NCBI GenBank assembly: GCA_027382625.1
Contig: JAJKFJ010022341.1
Span: 62,001 to 126,000, forward strand
From: Tetmemena sp. SeJ-2015
Lineage: Eukaryota; Ciliophora; Spirotrichea; Sporadotrichida; Oxytrichidae
DNA length: 64,000 nt
Direction: 5' to 3'
The translations under genes were made by a program, and so were the position numbers. The notes under the pieces were generated by a model. That model was not told the DNA's origin. It saw only the letters and a program-made list of their open reading frames with translations, and searched no databases. Each line of letters begins with the position of its first letter. The stretch's first letter is position 1. Shown piece after piece: positions 29,584 through 39,253 of the stretch.

Positions 29584-29865
29584 TTAAAACAGGTAAGCAA
29601 TTAACTCAACAATAAAATGGCGAATCTTTCGAATGTTCTCCAACTCTCTCTTTTCTTCCTCCGTCAATTGTGTCTCGTCCAAAGCCTCGATTAATCCCAG
29701 TTCCTTAAGTGGCACCTCGAACACCGCGGCGAGACATTTTGCCGTCTCTGCTGTTGCTGGCTGCCCTTTCTCAATTCGCTGAATCGTACGTTGACTAACA
29801 CCACTCAATTCAGCCAATTGTGCCTGCGTCCAGCCTCTTTCAACCCGAAGATTTTTAATCGACAT
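29584..29865 (-). CDS. XRE-family helix-turn-helix regulator, C-terminus lost
   Basis: ATG 29865 follows AAGGAAGG and is preferred over upstream in-frame codons. The product opens MSIKNLRVERGWTQAQLAE, then LSGVSQRTIQRIEKGQ, a Cro/C1-type HTH. After a short acidic linker it begins IRKIRHFIVELIAYLF and stops. Many relatives continue at this point with a two-helix 2TM membrane domain. The stop coincides with the edge of the distorted tract, so the membrane part is probably present in the organism but garbled here. Confidence 0.75.
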   Translation of the reverse strand: MSIKNLRVERGWTQAQLAELSGVSQRTIQRIEKGQPATAETAKCLAAVFEVPLKELGLIEALDETQLTEEEKRELENIRKIRHFIVELIAYLF

Positions 29866-30177
29866 AATCCTTCCTTGCATAATCGAACGAAGCCCTAGTT
29901 TAGGAGAAGAAGGCAATTTTAGAAACGAAATAAGACGACAGCAGGACGTCACCAACACGTCACCACGTGACATAGGGGCATTTTTCGGCACTTTATTCGG
30001 GCAGACTGAAGCTGAGTATCATTATTTAAACAATTGTAAGTTTGCGAGAAATCATGTTGATGCAGAAAATGCGATCCAGAGAATGCGATTGTTTCTTGTT
30101 GATATTGCGCGGCATTTTTACAAAAAAACCTCTGGTGAAGGTATAACGGTGTTTAGTTAAGCCCAGCAAGGTGAGCT

Positions 30178-30252
30178 GTCATTCCCGCGAAGGCGGGAAT
30201 CTAGTGTCTTTAAGCTGTTAGGTCACTGGATTCCCGCCTTCGCGGGAATGAC
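30178..30252. repeat. Dispersed inverted repeat, ATTCCCGC...AGTGTCTTT family
   Basis: GTCATTCCCGCGAAGGCGGG and its inverted partner CCCGCCTTCGCGGGAATGAC enclose TCTAGTGTCTTT and CACTGGATT. This is the best-conserved of three copies in the window (others at 9417 and 11881). Confidence 0.88.
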
Positions 30253-30610
30253 AAATTTTGAACTTACCTGCTTAACTGGACGGCATTACTGGTGAAGGCA
30301 CCCAATTTCCATATCGTTCTGACGCTAGCCAATCATTCCTACCCAATATTTGCTCCGCCTGCCAAAGAAATCCGATGATTTCTTCAAACCCGACCGGCAG
30401 CTGATATGGCAAAATGATGCCCGTTCATTAGTAAATCTACAGTAAATATTCCACCCTAAACCTAGCTCCGCCGCTTAATCGCCTTTTCGGTTTCTATCTT
30501 CACTTTTCTTTGTGCAACATTTAAAACCGCATTCGCGACTGACGCTTTGATCCGTTCTTACTTCACTCATGCCCACAATTGCTTCATTCGTCAGATTTGG
30601 ATTTTTTATT

Positions 30611-30632
30611 TTAGTGTTGTCGACGACACTAA
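30611..30632. promoter_or_regulatory. 22-bp palindrome, candidate repressor operator
   Basis: TTAGTGT and ACACTAA arms surround TGTCGACG with one mismatched pair. This size and symmetry is typical of TetR-type operators. No regulator gene is adjacent; the nearest gene downstream is the LytS-like kinase, beyond a MITE-like element. Confidence 0.45.
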
Positions 30633-30642
30633 TTTCTAAGCG

Positions 30643-30746
30643 AGGACTTTCGCAAACTTGCGCTAGCTAGGCGCATCGCCGAAAGCGGGATGAACTGTAC
30701 GACGTGGCGACTAAAACGACACTAGCGTATGTTTTGGATAAGTCCT
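30643..30746. mobile_element. MITE-like palindromic element, copy 3
   Basis: Ends AGGACTTTCGCAAACTTGCG and GTTTTGGATAAGTCCT match the copies at 12047 and 24143, but the interior is more diverged (for example CGAAAGCGGGATGAAC). It lies 67 bp before the two-component operon. Confidence 0.7.
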
Positions 30747-30813
30747 AAAAGCTTACGAACTGTTTTTGTAAACGTCGTATCAACGATCAAAATTCTTTTT
30801 GGAGCACACATTG

Positions 30814-31782
30814 ATGAACACTTATATTCCAACAGAAGGTAAACGAGAAAAATTGTTTCGCCTTGGTTATGTATTGTTTGGTATTAATTTGCCTGATCAA
30901 GACCAATCGACTTCATCTAGCTCCTTGAAAAAAAATCTGCTACGGATTTTCTTGGCTTTGATGTTCGCGCTAAGCTGTGTTTATATAATTTCTAGCTTCG
31001 GAGAATTTATTAGTGGCTTTATCGCAGGTTGGAACTCTGCTGGCGATCCAGAAGATTTGAAATTTGAGACTTGGCGCATGTCGCAACAATTGCTGTTGAG
31101 CTTGCTGGCAGTAGCTTGGTTTCTAACGCACAACTTCTTGCTGAAACGTGCGATTGCTCATACGATCGCGCGCCATGATGCGGAGCGTGAACGCGCTAAT
31201 CAATTAGAAATCACCAGCACTTTACAATTACTCAAAGCACAAATTGAACCGCACTTCTTGTTTAATACTTTAGGCTTGGTACAACACCTAGCCGAGCCTA
31301 CAGCGCCGCAAGCCGCAGCCTTAACTGCTGACTTGATTCAGTTTTTGCGCGCAACGCTAGAAAGTCTTAGGGCCGACGTCATTACGCTGGAAGATGACTG
31401 CAAAACTTGCAATGCTTACCTCAAGATTATGCAGAAACGCTTGCCGCGCCGACTAAGCTACCAAATCGACTGCGAACCGCAGCTGCAACAGTTTCAATTA
31501 CCGTCTGCCCTGCTCCTTACCTTGGTCGAGAACGCTATCAAGCATGGTATAGAACCAGCAATTGATGGTGGTCATATTGCAATCAGTGCGAAGAAAATAA
31601 ATCAACAAGTGATCATCACAGTGAGCGATACGGGAATGGGTTTTGGCGATGAAATTGGTCATGGATTAGGACTTGATCATATTCGTAACCGATTGGCATT
31701 GAGTTATGCAGACCAAGCAAAACTTGAACTTGAAGAAAATGATCCACGCGGCGTGATCGCTCGCTTGATATTGCCAGCCTGA
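30814..31782 (+). CDS. LytS-type sensor histidine kinase
   Basis: ATG 30814 follows GGAG; product 322 residues. Two membrane segments (about 43-65 and 90-112) precede the kinase core. The phosphoacceptor region reads LKAQIEPHFLFNTLGLVQHL (His_kinase family), the N box LLTLVENAIKHGIEPA, and the G boxes VSDTGMGFG and GHGLGLDHIRNRL. It lacks an extracytoplasmic sensor domain, as in AlgZ-like kinases. It is followed 64 bp later by a LytTR response regulator and surely pairs with it. Confidence 0.92.
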   Translation: MNTYIPTEGKREKLFRLGYVLFGINLPDQDQSTSSSSLKKNLLRIFLALMFALSCVYIISSFGEFISGFIAGWNSAGDPEDLKFETWRMSQQLLLSLLAVAWFLTHNFLLKRAIAHTIARHDAERERANQLEITSTLQLLKAQIEPHFLFNTLGLVQHLAEPTAPQAAALTADLIQFLRATLESLRADVITLEDDCKTCNAYLKIMQKRLPRRLSYQIDCEPQLQQFQLPSALLLTLVENAIKHGIEPAIDGGHIAISAKKINQQVIITVSDTGMGFGDEIGHGLGLDHIRNRLALSYADQAKLELEENDPRGVIARLILPA

Positions 31783-31846
31783 TCTAAGGTTTCAGCGTGA
31801 ATGCATCCCATTAACAAAACAACGAAGCAAAAAACAATTGAAATCT

Positions 31847-32647
31847 ATGAACGAATCAAATCAACCAAGCTTTAAAGTCCTGATTGCAGAAGACGAAGAT
31901 ATGATGCGCGAGCGTCTCATCTCGCAATTAAAGCAATGCTATCCTCAAGCGCAGATCGTCGCCGTCGCCGAGAATGGAAATGATGCGTGGGATCTGTGGC
32001 TAGAACACGAACCGGATGTCGTGTTTCTCGATATCCAAATGCCTGGATTAAGTGGGCTGGCCGTCGCCGAACGCATTCGCGGTCGTTCACAGATCGTGTT
32101 TGTGACGGCTTATGATCAACATGCATTACAAGCATTTGAACATGCGGCTCTAGACTATCTGTTGAAGCCGGTGACATTGGAACGTTTGGAGCAAACGATC
32201 AAGCGTTTAATTGAACGCATCAACGCCAACACAAGCACGTCGCAGACAGTCGCAATTACCGAAAATAGCAAGCAAAGTGCCGCGCTACACTCAATCGCGA
32301 GTGCGAATGAAAAGAAAACCAGTCCAAAATGGCTCAGAGCTAGCGTAGGAAAACAAATTCGCTTAATTCATTTAAATGATATTCTGTTCTTACAATCCGA
32401 TACCAAATACACCCGCGTTGTTACCAAAGATGGCGAGGCTTATATTCGCACCGCACTGAAAGATCTAATCGAAATGCTAGATCCAGAAATTTTTTGGCAA
32501 ATTCATCGGGGTACGGTGGTAAATGCACATGCGATTGAATCAGCGGAGCGGATTGATAGTGAACGCTTAGAAGTCAGTCTCAAAAATTGTGCAGAGCGTT
32601 TAACCGTTAGCCGAAGTTTTAGTTATTTGTTCAGAGAATCAAATTAA
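31847..32647 (+). CDS. LytTR-family response regulator
   Basis: The 266-residue regulator has a receiver domain with the acidic pair in VLIAEDEDMM, phosphoacceptor Asp in VVFLDIQMPGLSGL and the signalling Lys in LDYLLKPV. The C-terminal LytTR DNA-binding domain contains IRLIHLNDILFLQSDTKYT, IFWQIHRGTVVNAHAI and LTVSRSFSYLF. ATG 31847 is chosen over an upstream TTG. Targets cannot be read; LytTR regulators bind paired direct repeats, none of which is obvious here. Confidence 0.93.
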   Translation: MNESNQPSFKVLIAEDEDMMRERLISQLKQCYPQAQIVAVAENGNDAWDLWLEHEPDVVFLDIQMPGLSGLAVAERIRGRSQIVFVTAYDQHALQAFEHAALDYLLKPVTLERLEQTIKRLIERINANTSTSQTVAITENSKQSAALHSIASANEKKTSPKWLRASVGKQIRLIHLNDILFLQSDTKYTRVVTKDGEAYIRTALKDLIEMLDPEIFWQIHRGTVVNAHAIESAERIDSERLEVSLKNCAERLTVSRSFSYLFRESN

Positions 32648-32729
32648 TTTTTTGATTGACGAATGCATCTATGAACTAAAGCATCAATTTATTCATCATT
32701 TAGTTCCATCATTTAGAGCCATCAATTCT

Positions 32730-33323
32730 ATGCAAGAACTTCATCAACAAATCAATTTCATTTTAGAGTTGGACAAACTCAAAGCGGTATATCGTAAAGC
32801 GCTGATCAAGGCTGATAGCAACCGTTACGAAAACAGTGCTGAACATAGCTGGCACATTTCGCTAACAGCGCATGTTTTAGCACCTTATGCCAATGACACT
32901 GTCGATATCTCACGTGTAAGCTTGATGTTGCTGATACACGATATTGTCGAGATCGATGCGGGTGATACTTTCGCCTTTGATCACCATGCTGTGCTAGGTC
33001 AACAAGCAGACAAAGAAGCCGAGGCCGCGGATCGTATCTTTGGCTTGCTGCCAGAATCACAACGACACAAAATTATCGCGTTATGGCATGAATTTGAGCA
33101 AGCCGAAACGCCTGATGCACAATTTGCAAAAGCCATCGATCGCCTTCTGCCACTCATCCAAAACATGCAAAATGAAGGTGGTAGCTGGGCGCAAAACAAG
33201 GTCTACAAACATCAGGTGATCAAGCGCAATCAATACCTCGAATCGTCTGCACCAAAACTTTGGAACTATGTGCTCGAACAAATCGACATTGCCACGGAAA
33301 AAGGCTGGTTAAGGATAGCTTAA
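32730..33323 (+). CDS. HD-domain hydrolase (YfbR-like)
   Basis: Taking ATG 32730 (MQELHQQINF) gives 197 residues, the usual size; the frame is open upstream to 32652. Metal-binding residues are in ENSAEHSWHISL (His) and LLIHDIVEIDAGDTFAFD (His-Asp), with LVQ-type Asp in KAIDRLLPLIQN. The family includes 5'-deoxynucleotidases and oxetanocin-like HD phosphohydrolases. It starts close behind the two-component genes and may be co-transcribed. Confidence 0.85.
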   Translation: MQELHQQINFILELDKLKAVYRKALIKADSNRYENSAEHSWHISLTAHVLAPYANDTVDISRVSLMLLIHDIVEIDAGDTFAFDHHAVLGQQADKEAEAADRIFGLLPESQRHKIIALWHEFEQAETPDAQFAKAIDRLLPLIQNMQNEGGSWAQNKVYKHQVIKRNQYLESSAPKLWNYVLEQIDIATEKGWLRIA

Positions 33324-33596
33324 AAAATACGACGACAACCATGCTCCGACAACACACAAATAGCTAAAAAAAACAAATTAGTAATTAGCAATGTGCGCGA
33401 TAAAAACCACAACCGGTATGAGCTAGACAAACAATAAATTGCAAAGATAGGAACATTATTTGACCCAAGTGACAGCATGAATTATTCTGGGCGCCGAATT
33501 CTTTGAATGATTAAATCAATTCCTCAAAAACAAAACAGCAAAACTTTCCCACCACAAACTACAAGCAAGTAGAGATTAGAAATTAACGCCGTTATC

Positions 33597-34349
33597 ATGC
33601 CAAAAATAAATTACTTGAACGGTCAGTTTTCTTGGATGTACTCGTTGTTTCTACTGGCGTTTTGCACCCCTAGCCTTGCCCAGACTACGCCAGCTACCAT
33701 TTATCTCACCACTGAGTATTTATACCCACTTAACATCGTCGACAAGGAAGGGAGCCATGTCTATGGTCAATCGGCTGATAAAGTTCATGAACTATTTAAA
33801 CGTAGCCAATTGCCGTATCAAATGGACATCATGAGCTGGAGCCGCGCAATTAAGTTAGCGCGCCGCAACCAAAATACCTGCGTTTTCTCTACCGCACGCA
33901 CCAAAGAAAGAGAATCTTGGTTTCATTGGATAGGACCAATTTCGTCTGGAAATTGGGCGATTTTTGGTAGCCCTGACAAGCTCGGTAAGGTCAGTCGACT
34001 TGAAGACATCCAGAACGCCAGCATAGGTACGGAAGAAGGCAATGTATCCATATCTTATCTATCGGGAAAAGGCTTCAATATTGTGACGTCGATTGAATCG
34101 TCGACCACCTTTAAAAACGTCGCATTGGGACGCATCGATTACGCCACTGCTGGCGATACGCACGGTAAAAAAATCATCGCTGAAAACCAGCTTGAAAACA
34201 AAGTCGTTTTCTTGTTCAACTATCAAAGCTCTGATTATTACTTGGCTTGCCATCCCAAAATGCGCGCAGAAACCATCACACTCTTAAACGCAAAGTTACG
34301 CGAAATGAAACTCGATGGCACGTATAAACACATCGAACAAAAATACTAA
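33597..34349 (+). CDS. Periplasmic substrate-binding protein (SBP_bac_3-like)
   Basis: The 250-residue protein has a signal peptide ending FCTPSLAQ (about residue 29). The mature part shows the family-3 binding-protein fold: TTEYLYPLNIVDKEG, VHELFKRSQLPYQMDI, CVFSTARTKERESWFHWIGPI and IGTEEGNVSISYL. No ABC permease or ATPase gene is near, so it may serve as a stand-alone sensor or partner a distant transporter; several Oxalobacteraceae encode such orphan proteins. Confidence 0.8.
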   Translation: MPKINYLNGQFSWMYSLFLLAFCTPSLAQTTPATIYLTTEYLYPLNIVDKEGSHVYGQSADKVHELFKRSQLPYQMDIMSWSRAIKLARRNQNTCVFSTARTKERESWFHWIGPISSGNWAIFGSPDKLGKVSRLEDIQNASIGTEEGNVSISYLSGKGFNIVTSIESSTTFKNVALGRIDYATAGDTHGKKIIAENQLENKVVFLFNYQSSDYYLACHPKMRAETITLLNAKLREMKLDGTYKHIEQKY

Positions 34350-34386
34350 ATTTAAGTACTGCATTTACGTACAGAACTTGCTTAGA

Positions 34387-34417
34387 AAAAGAGCGATCAT
34401 CCACTGATCGCTCTTTT
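34387..34417. terminator. Bidirectional Rho-independent terminator
   Basis: A 13-bp perfect stem (AAAAGAGCGATCA / TGATCGCTCTTTT) with a 5-base loop lies between the convergent binding-protein and transporter genes; A- and T-runs flank it on both strands. Confidence 0.9.
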
Positions 34418-34440
34418 GATTTGCGCTAGCCTAAATCAAC

Positions 34441-36020
34441 TTAAGCAACGGCTGGAAAACTATAATGAGCACCAATCCCTAGAGGAATACCCAAGACCCA
34501 GAAGCACAGTAAGAATGCCGTCCACAACGTCAGCAAAGTCACCGAGAAAGGCAGCATTAAAGCGATTAAGGTACCAATGCCAGTTGACTTCACATACTTT
34601 TGACAAAACACCACAATCAAAGGGAAATACGGCATCAATGGTGTAATGATATTGGTGGACGAATCACCAACGCGATACGCTGCTTGCGTTAAATCTGGCG
34701 ACACCCCCAATTCCATTAACATCGGCACCATCACCGCACCGATTAATGCCCACTTTGCCGATGCCGAACCAACTAATAGATTCACTAAGCTGGTCAAAAT
34801 AACGATACCGACCAAAGTCACACCCATTGGCAATGCTAATTCTTTCAAAGCGCCTGCACCTTTAATCGCAATTAATGCACCAAGATTCGATTGTCCAAAA
34901 GCATAAATAAATTGCGCACAGAAAAATGCCATCACGATGTAATAACCCATACCACTCATCGATTTGCTCATACCCTGAATCACATCGCGATGATTTTTTA
35001 CGGTACCTGATGCATAGCCATACACCACGCCTGGGATCAAGAAGAAAACAAAAATCAAAGACACAATCGACTGCATCAATGGCGCTGATGAATGCGTCAA
35101 ACTAGCGTCACTACCACGCCATGCAGAGCTCGCTGGCCATGCAGAGATGAACAGCAAACCGATACTTACTAACATCGCGATCACGGCAAGACGTAATCCG
35201 CGACGCTCTGCTACAGTCAGTGCATCTAACTTTGGCAAACCAGCTGGGTCTCCGTCAATCGCCGTGCTTTTTAGGCGTGGCTCAATCACTTTATCCGTCA
35301 AAAACCAACCGATCAAAACAATCAAAATCGCCGACGCAGAAGTAAAGTAGTAGTTATTAAGCGGATTAATTATCACTTCTGCCGCAGCTGGATTTGAGGA
35401 AAGGCGCGCCGATGCTTGCGTTAATCCAGCGAGCAATGGATCTAAGCTACTTGGAATAAATAAAGAAGCGGAGAACCCACCCGATACGCCAGCAAACGCA
35501 GCCGCAATGCCTGCTAGCGGATGTCTACCTGCTGCATAAAAAATCACCGCCCTAAAGGAATAACCAAGACATAGCCAGCATCAACAGCGACGTGACTCAA
35601 TATGCCGACAGCAACCAATACGGGTGTTAATAACATCTTTGGAGTGACTGACAAAATCGAACGTAAACTCGCATTAATAAAGCCAGTATGTTCAGCAACC
35701 CCCAAGCCCAGCATCGCGACCAGCACCACACCTAAGGGAGGAAAACTCACAAAGGTGTTAACCATCTTTGCCATGAACGTGGTGAACGCTGCGCCATCTA
35801 ATAAGTTATTAATTTGAATCGGCTTGCCGTTACGAGGATCGATTTCATTAAAACTAATTCCAGACATCGCCCAAGAAATTATCCACACAGCAAACATAAA
35901 CAGGGCGAACAGAATCGCGGGATCAGGAAGTTTATTTCCTACGCGCTCAATCGTATTAAGACTGCGATTGAGCCAACCTTGTTGTGCCGGTGCGCTTTGG
36001 TTTGCATTGACTTCAACCAT
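34441..36020 (-). CDS. AbgT family transporter (one frameshift)
   Basis: Two minus-strand frames, 36020-35544 and 35547-34441, form one membrane protein of about 526 residues. The first ends AGYVLVIPLGR-stop and the second begins VIFYAAGRHPLAGI; one G lost from a G4 run near 35553 restores LGAVIFYAAGRHPLAG. Multiple hydrophobic helices plus LVGSASAKWALIGAVMVPM and YRVGDSSTNIITPLMPYF are AbgT signatures. Relatives import p-aminobenzoyl-glutamate or export sulphonamides. The homopolymer loss points to a read error. Confidence 0.9.
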
Positions 36021-36303
36021 AATTATCCTTTATTAAATTGCTTTTCATCGTTTGAAATACATCATGAATTTTCTGCGTTAGCAGATGCAATACCGCGCGA
36101 ATATATCGGTCGCGGCGATAATTTATCAGATTTCCTCGAAAAGATTATTAGGCCTTACTGTCAGTAATGGTTTTCATAATTATTTAGTCCATTTATCAGA
36201 ATTTTATGGACTAAGACTGTCGACCAAGGAAATAGAAGATTGACAGCGCAACCATCAGATACGGAAAGACAAAATTATCAAGCTGATGATGCCATGTCTT
36301 GGA

Positions 36304-37236
36304 TCAAGGTTGAAGGACCAAGCATTTGAAAATCTGGAAAGATCTAGCGAGCACCAGTAGAAAACGCATTCGCTTCATTTTTAACCAGTGCTCAAATGCC
36401 AGCAGCGCGGGACTTTTCTGAAGTTCTTTAGGGGTGACCAAATAGTAGCTGTAATCCGATGGGGCAATCAAATCAAACAAGCGTACCAAGTTGCCAGCAG
36501 CGATTTCACCAGCAACCAAACTATGTCGGGCTACCGCTATTCCCTGCCCGGCCTTCGCTGCGGTCAACATTAAATTACTATCGCTATGATGAGTCTCATG
36601 CTGAAAACTATCGATATCAATTCCAGAAAACTGACTCCAGTTAAGCCATTCACGACCATTTTCTACACACAAAATCCGACAGTTTCTTAGTTGCTTTGGA
36701 TTACTTGGAAAACGTCCGCCATTAAAATCAGGGCTACAAACGGGATAGAGATGATCATCCAGCAATTTCTCGGCATCGTAATCTTCCCATTTCCCAAGAC
36801 CAAAGCGGATCGCGATATCGGTCGTCGTTTTATCGAGGTTAACCAAGCCAATCGCCGCTTGAATATGAATCACCAAATCGGGATAAGCTGCTTGAAACTT
36901 ACCCAAGCGCGGCAGTAACCAAAATGTGGCAAAGGATTGCAAAGTCGCCACTCGGATTGCGGGGGTACGTTTTTCTGTTGTCACTTGTGCCAAAGCACGA
37001 CTGATCTGGCGTAAGGCCGGTTGAATTTGCTTTAGTAATTGCACGCCCTCCGCAGTCAATTGCATCTGCCGGCCCTTACGTTCAAACAACGATGTACCCA
37101 AGGAATCTTCTAACAAGCGCATCTGCTGACTAATCGCGCTATGCGTAATGTGCAGCTCCGCCGCCGCCAGCGAATAACTCTTATGGCGCGCTGCAGCTTC
37201 GAAAGTAACAAGCGAATTGAGAGAAGTTGGGAACAT
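36304..37236 (-). CDS. LysR-family regulator (GcvA-like)
   Basis: The 310-residue protein begins with a winged HTH: NSLVTFEAAARHKSYSLAAAELHITHSAISQQMRLLE. The effector domain includes IRVATLQSFATFWLLPRLGKF and TDIAIRFGLGKWEDY, as in GcvA-type LysR proteins. It is divergent from the EamA transporter at 37386 with a 149-bp gap and probably regulates it. The gap has no obvious T-N11-A box I could fix. Confidence 0.92.
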   Translation of the reverse strand: MFPTSLNSLVTFEAAARHKSYSLAAAELHITHSAISQQMRLLEDSLGTSLFERKGRQMQLTAEGVQLLKQIQPALRQISRALAQVTTEKRTPAIRVATLQSFATFWLLPRLGKFQAAYPDLVIHIQAAIGLVNLDKTTTDIAIRFGLGKWEDYDAEKLLDDHLYPVCSPDFNGGRFPSNPKQLRNCRILCVENGREWLNWSQFSGIDIDSFQHETHHSDSNLMLTAAKAGQGIAVARHSLVAGEIAAGNLVRLFDLIAPSDYSYYLVTPKELQKSPALLAFEHWLKMKRMRFLLVLARSFQIFKCLVLQP

Positions 37237-37385
37237 CCTGTATTGTTAGATTTTCTAACAGCAGATGTCAATAAGTATCGTTCGCCTTTTTATTCAGGCA
37301 CAGTTAGCATGTTGCTCTAAAGTTAGCTGCTTTAGTTGGCTTAGCCGTTTTTCATCCTTGCCTTTACATTCGAAAAAGAACCCAC

Positions 37386-38277
37386 ATGTCTACATCGAAC
37401 TTAACCCGACTTCTACTACTCGCATTAATTTGGGGCACCAGCTTTATGTTGATGCGCATTGCATCACCTGTGTTCGGTCCAATTCTTACCACCTTTGGTC
37501 GCGCCAGTTTAGGCGCACTTGCCATCTATCTTTTTGCGCGTCATCGTGGTGTCGAATTTCAATGGAAGAAAAACGCCAAAACCTATTTCATTATCGGGTT
37601 AGGCAATACCGCGATCCCGTTTAGTTTATTCGCATGGTCAGCGCTGCACATTCCTTCCGCCTACATGGCAACCATGAATTCTTTAGCACCCATTTTCACC
37701 GCAGTGTTCGGCTTCATTATGTTGGGCGAGCGCTTAAGTTGGTTACGCATCGGCGCATTTGTCTTAGGTTTATTTGGCGTTGCGGTTTTGGTGGGGATCG
37801 GGCCAGTGACCGTTACACCTTTGGTCATCGCTGGTGTATTGGCTGGCATGGGGCATCTATCAACTATGATTTGCCGCAACTTATACACGGATGTATGCCA
37901 AAGAAATTCCATCACTAGCCACCGCAGCAGGTAGTCAATTCGCCGCCGCGCTCGCATTACTGCCATTTGCGCTGCCATCGGTACCGCATGCGATCGAATA
38001 TGGCACCAGCAGCGCACTCATTTCAGTTGTGATTTTAGGCATTGTTTGTACAGGAATTGCCTATGCTTTGTTCTTTCACCTGATCTCAACTGAGGGTGCC
38101 AGCAAAGCGGTGACGGTAACTTTCTTAATACCTGCAACGGCATCAATCTGGGCATGGCTATTATTGGATGAACCTATTACCCCAGGAATCGTGACTGGCA
38201 TCTTAATTGTCTTGCTCGCCACCGCCATGTCATTAGGATTATTAAAAAAATTGCCCTTTGTAAAACAAAAGCCATGA
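37386..38277 (+). CDS. EamA/DMT family exporter (frameshifted)
   Basis: Two frames (37386-37934 and one ending 38277) give a ten-helix drug/metabolite transporter of about 297 residues. The first EamA half reads LLLLALIWGTSFMLMRIASPVFGP through LGERLSWLRIGAFVLGLFGVAV; the second AKEIPSLATAAGSQFAAALALLP through LLLDEPITPGIVTGILIVL. The frame changes between about 37870 and 37905, where AATYTRMYAKEI is in the second frame. Substrate unknown; control by the divergent LysR gene is likely. Confidence 0.9.
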
Positions 38278-38407
38278 CGACATCGCATAAAATGGTGTGC
38301 AAACAAACAAATTATTAATTTATCAAAGGCTTAAGCAAAGATGCTGACGCGGCAAAGTTAGGAAACTCCGCGTCGCTCGTACCTAAGCTTTTTTTGGAGA
38401 CAAAATC

Positions 38408-38815
38408 ATGAACATTACCATCGAAGCAATTATTGCAGCACCTATTTCAAAAGTTTGGACGCTCTACAATGCGCCAGAACATATCAAGCAATGGAATGCC
38501 GCATCTGAAGATTGGCACACCACCGCTTCGACCGTTGATCTTCGCGAAGGTGGTCAGTTTTCATCACGTATGGAAGCCAAAGACGGCAGTATGGGATTTG
38601 ATTTTGCAGGCACCTTCACCAAGATCGTTGAGCATGAGTTAATTGAATATACCTTCGGTGACCGCAAAGCGACGATTCAATTTGCAGACTCCGAAGATGG
38701 CGTCAAACTCGGCATTACGTTTGAAGCGGAAACCATCTATCCAATCGAACAGCAACAGCAAGGCTGGCAAGCGATTTTGAATAACTTCAAGCGCTATGTG
38801 GAATCCTTGAACTAA
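38408..38815 (+). CDS. SRPBCC (AHSA1-like) protein
   Basis: The 135-residue protein begins MNITIEAIIAAPISKVWTLY, then EHIKQWNAASEDWHTT, LREGGQFSSRMEAKDGS and ends GWQAILNNFKRYVESLN. This is the AHSA1/polyketide-cyclase-like hydrophobic-pocket fold, intact. TTTTGGAG lies in front of ATG 38408. It is a second family member besides 23675, in another setting. Confidence 0.88.
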   Translation: MNITIEAIIAAPISKVWTLYNAPEHIKQWNAASEDWHTTASTVDLREGGQFSSRMEAKDGSMGFDFAGTFTKIVEHELIEYTFGDRKATIQFADSEDGVKLGITFEAETIYPIEQQQQGWQAILNNFKRYVESLN

Positions 38816-38855
38816 TCCTTGATCCAATTCTTAACACTAACGGAACAGAATCATC

Positions 38856-39164
38856 ATGCTTGAACTCAGACCAAGCTGTGAGCACTGCAACAAATCACTA
38901 CCACCCGAGACACTCGAGGCGCGCATCTGTAGTTATGAATGCACATTCTGCGCCACGTGCGTTGACACAATTCTAGGTAACGTCTGCCCTATTTGCGGCG
39001 GAGGTTTTGTACAAAGGCCAATCAGGCCATCGAGAAATTGGAAAGGCGACAATTATCTTGGCAAGAACCCAGCGAGCACCGTGGTCAAACACAGGCCTAT
39101 TGATATTGAAGCCCATACAGGATTTGCAGCCGAAATCAAACCAATACCGCCAGAGAAGCGCTAA
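38856..39164 (+). CDS. DUF1272 zinc-binding protein
   Basis: The 102-residue protein starts MLELRPSCEHCNKSLPPE and has further cysteines in ICSYECTFCATCVD and VCPICGGGFVQRP, eight in all, enough for two zinc sites. This cysteine layout is that of DUF1272. It is 40 bp after the SRPBCC gene, likely the same transcript. Function unknown. Confidence 0.88.
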   Translation: MLELRPSCEHCNKSLPPETLEARICSYECTFCATCVDTILGNVCPICGGGFVQRPIRPSRNWKGDNYLGKNPASTVVKHRPIDIEAHTGFAAEIKPIPPEKR

Positions 39165-39253
39165 TGAAACTGCAACAACAAGTCTGGCAGGCCATTTTGA
39201 TTTGCTTCAAACCTTATGTGGAAGAAACGGATTAAAGCAATCCGCTTTTCATA

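Larger units (their letters stand above)
29992..30813. other. 822-bp region without an intact gene
   Basis: It holds two protein-like fragments without start codons: a plus-strand frame ending VDIARHFYKKTSGEG...TVFS-stop at about 30160, and a minus-strand frame at about 30275-30420 reading LPVGFEEIIGFLWQAEQ to a stop. Dispersed repeats (30178-30252, 30643-30746) and a palindrome (30611-30632) are listed separately. It looks like a decayed or badly read stretch that once held genes. Confidence 0.45.

Noticed and set aside
9417..30252. AGTGTCTTT repeats as CRISPR or terminators
   Set aside because: Copies are thousands of bases apart and each has its own double-hairpin structure, as in dispersed intergenic repeats.
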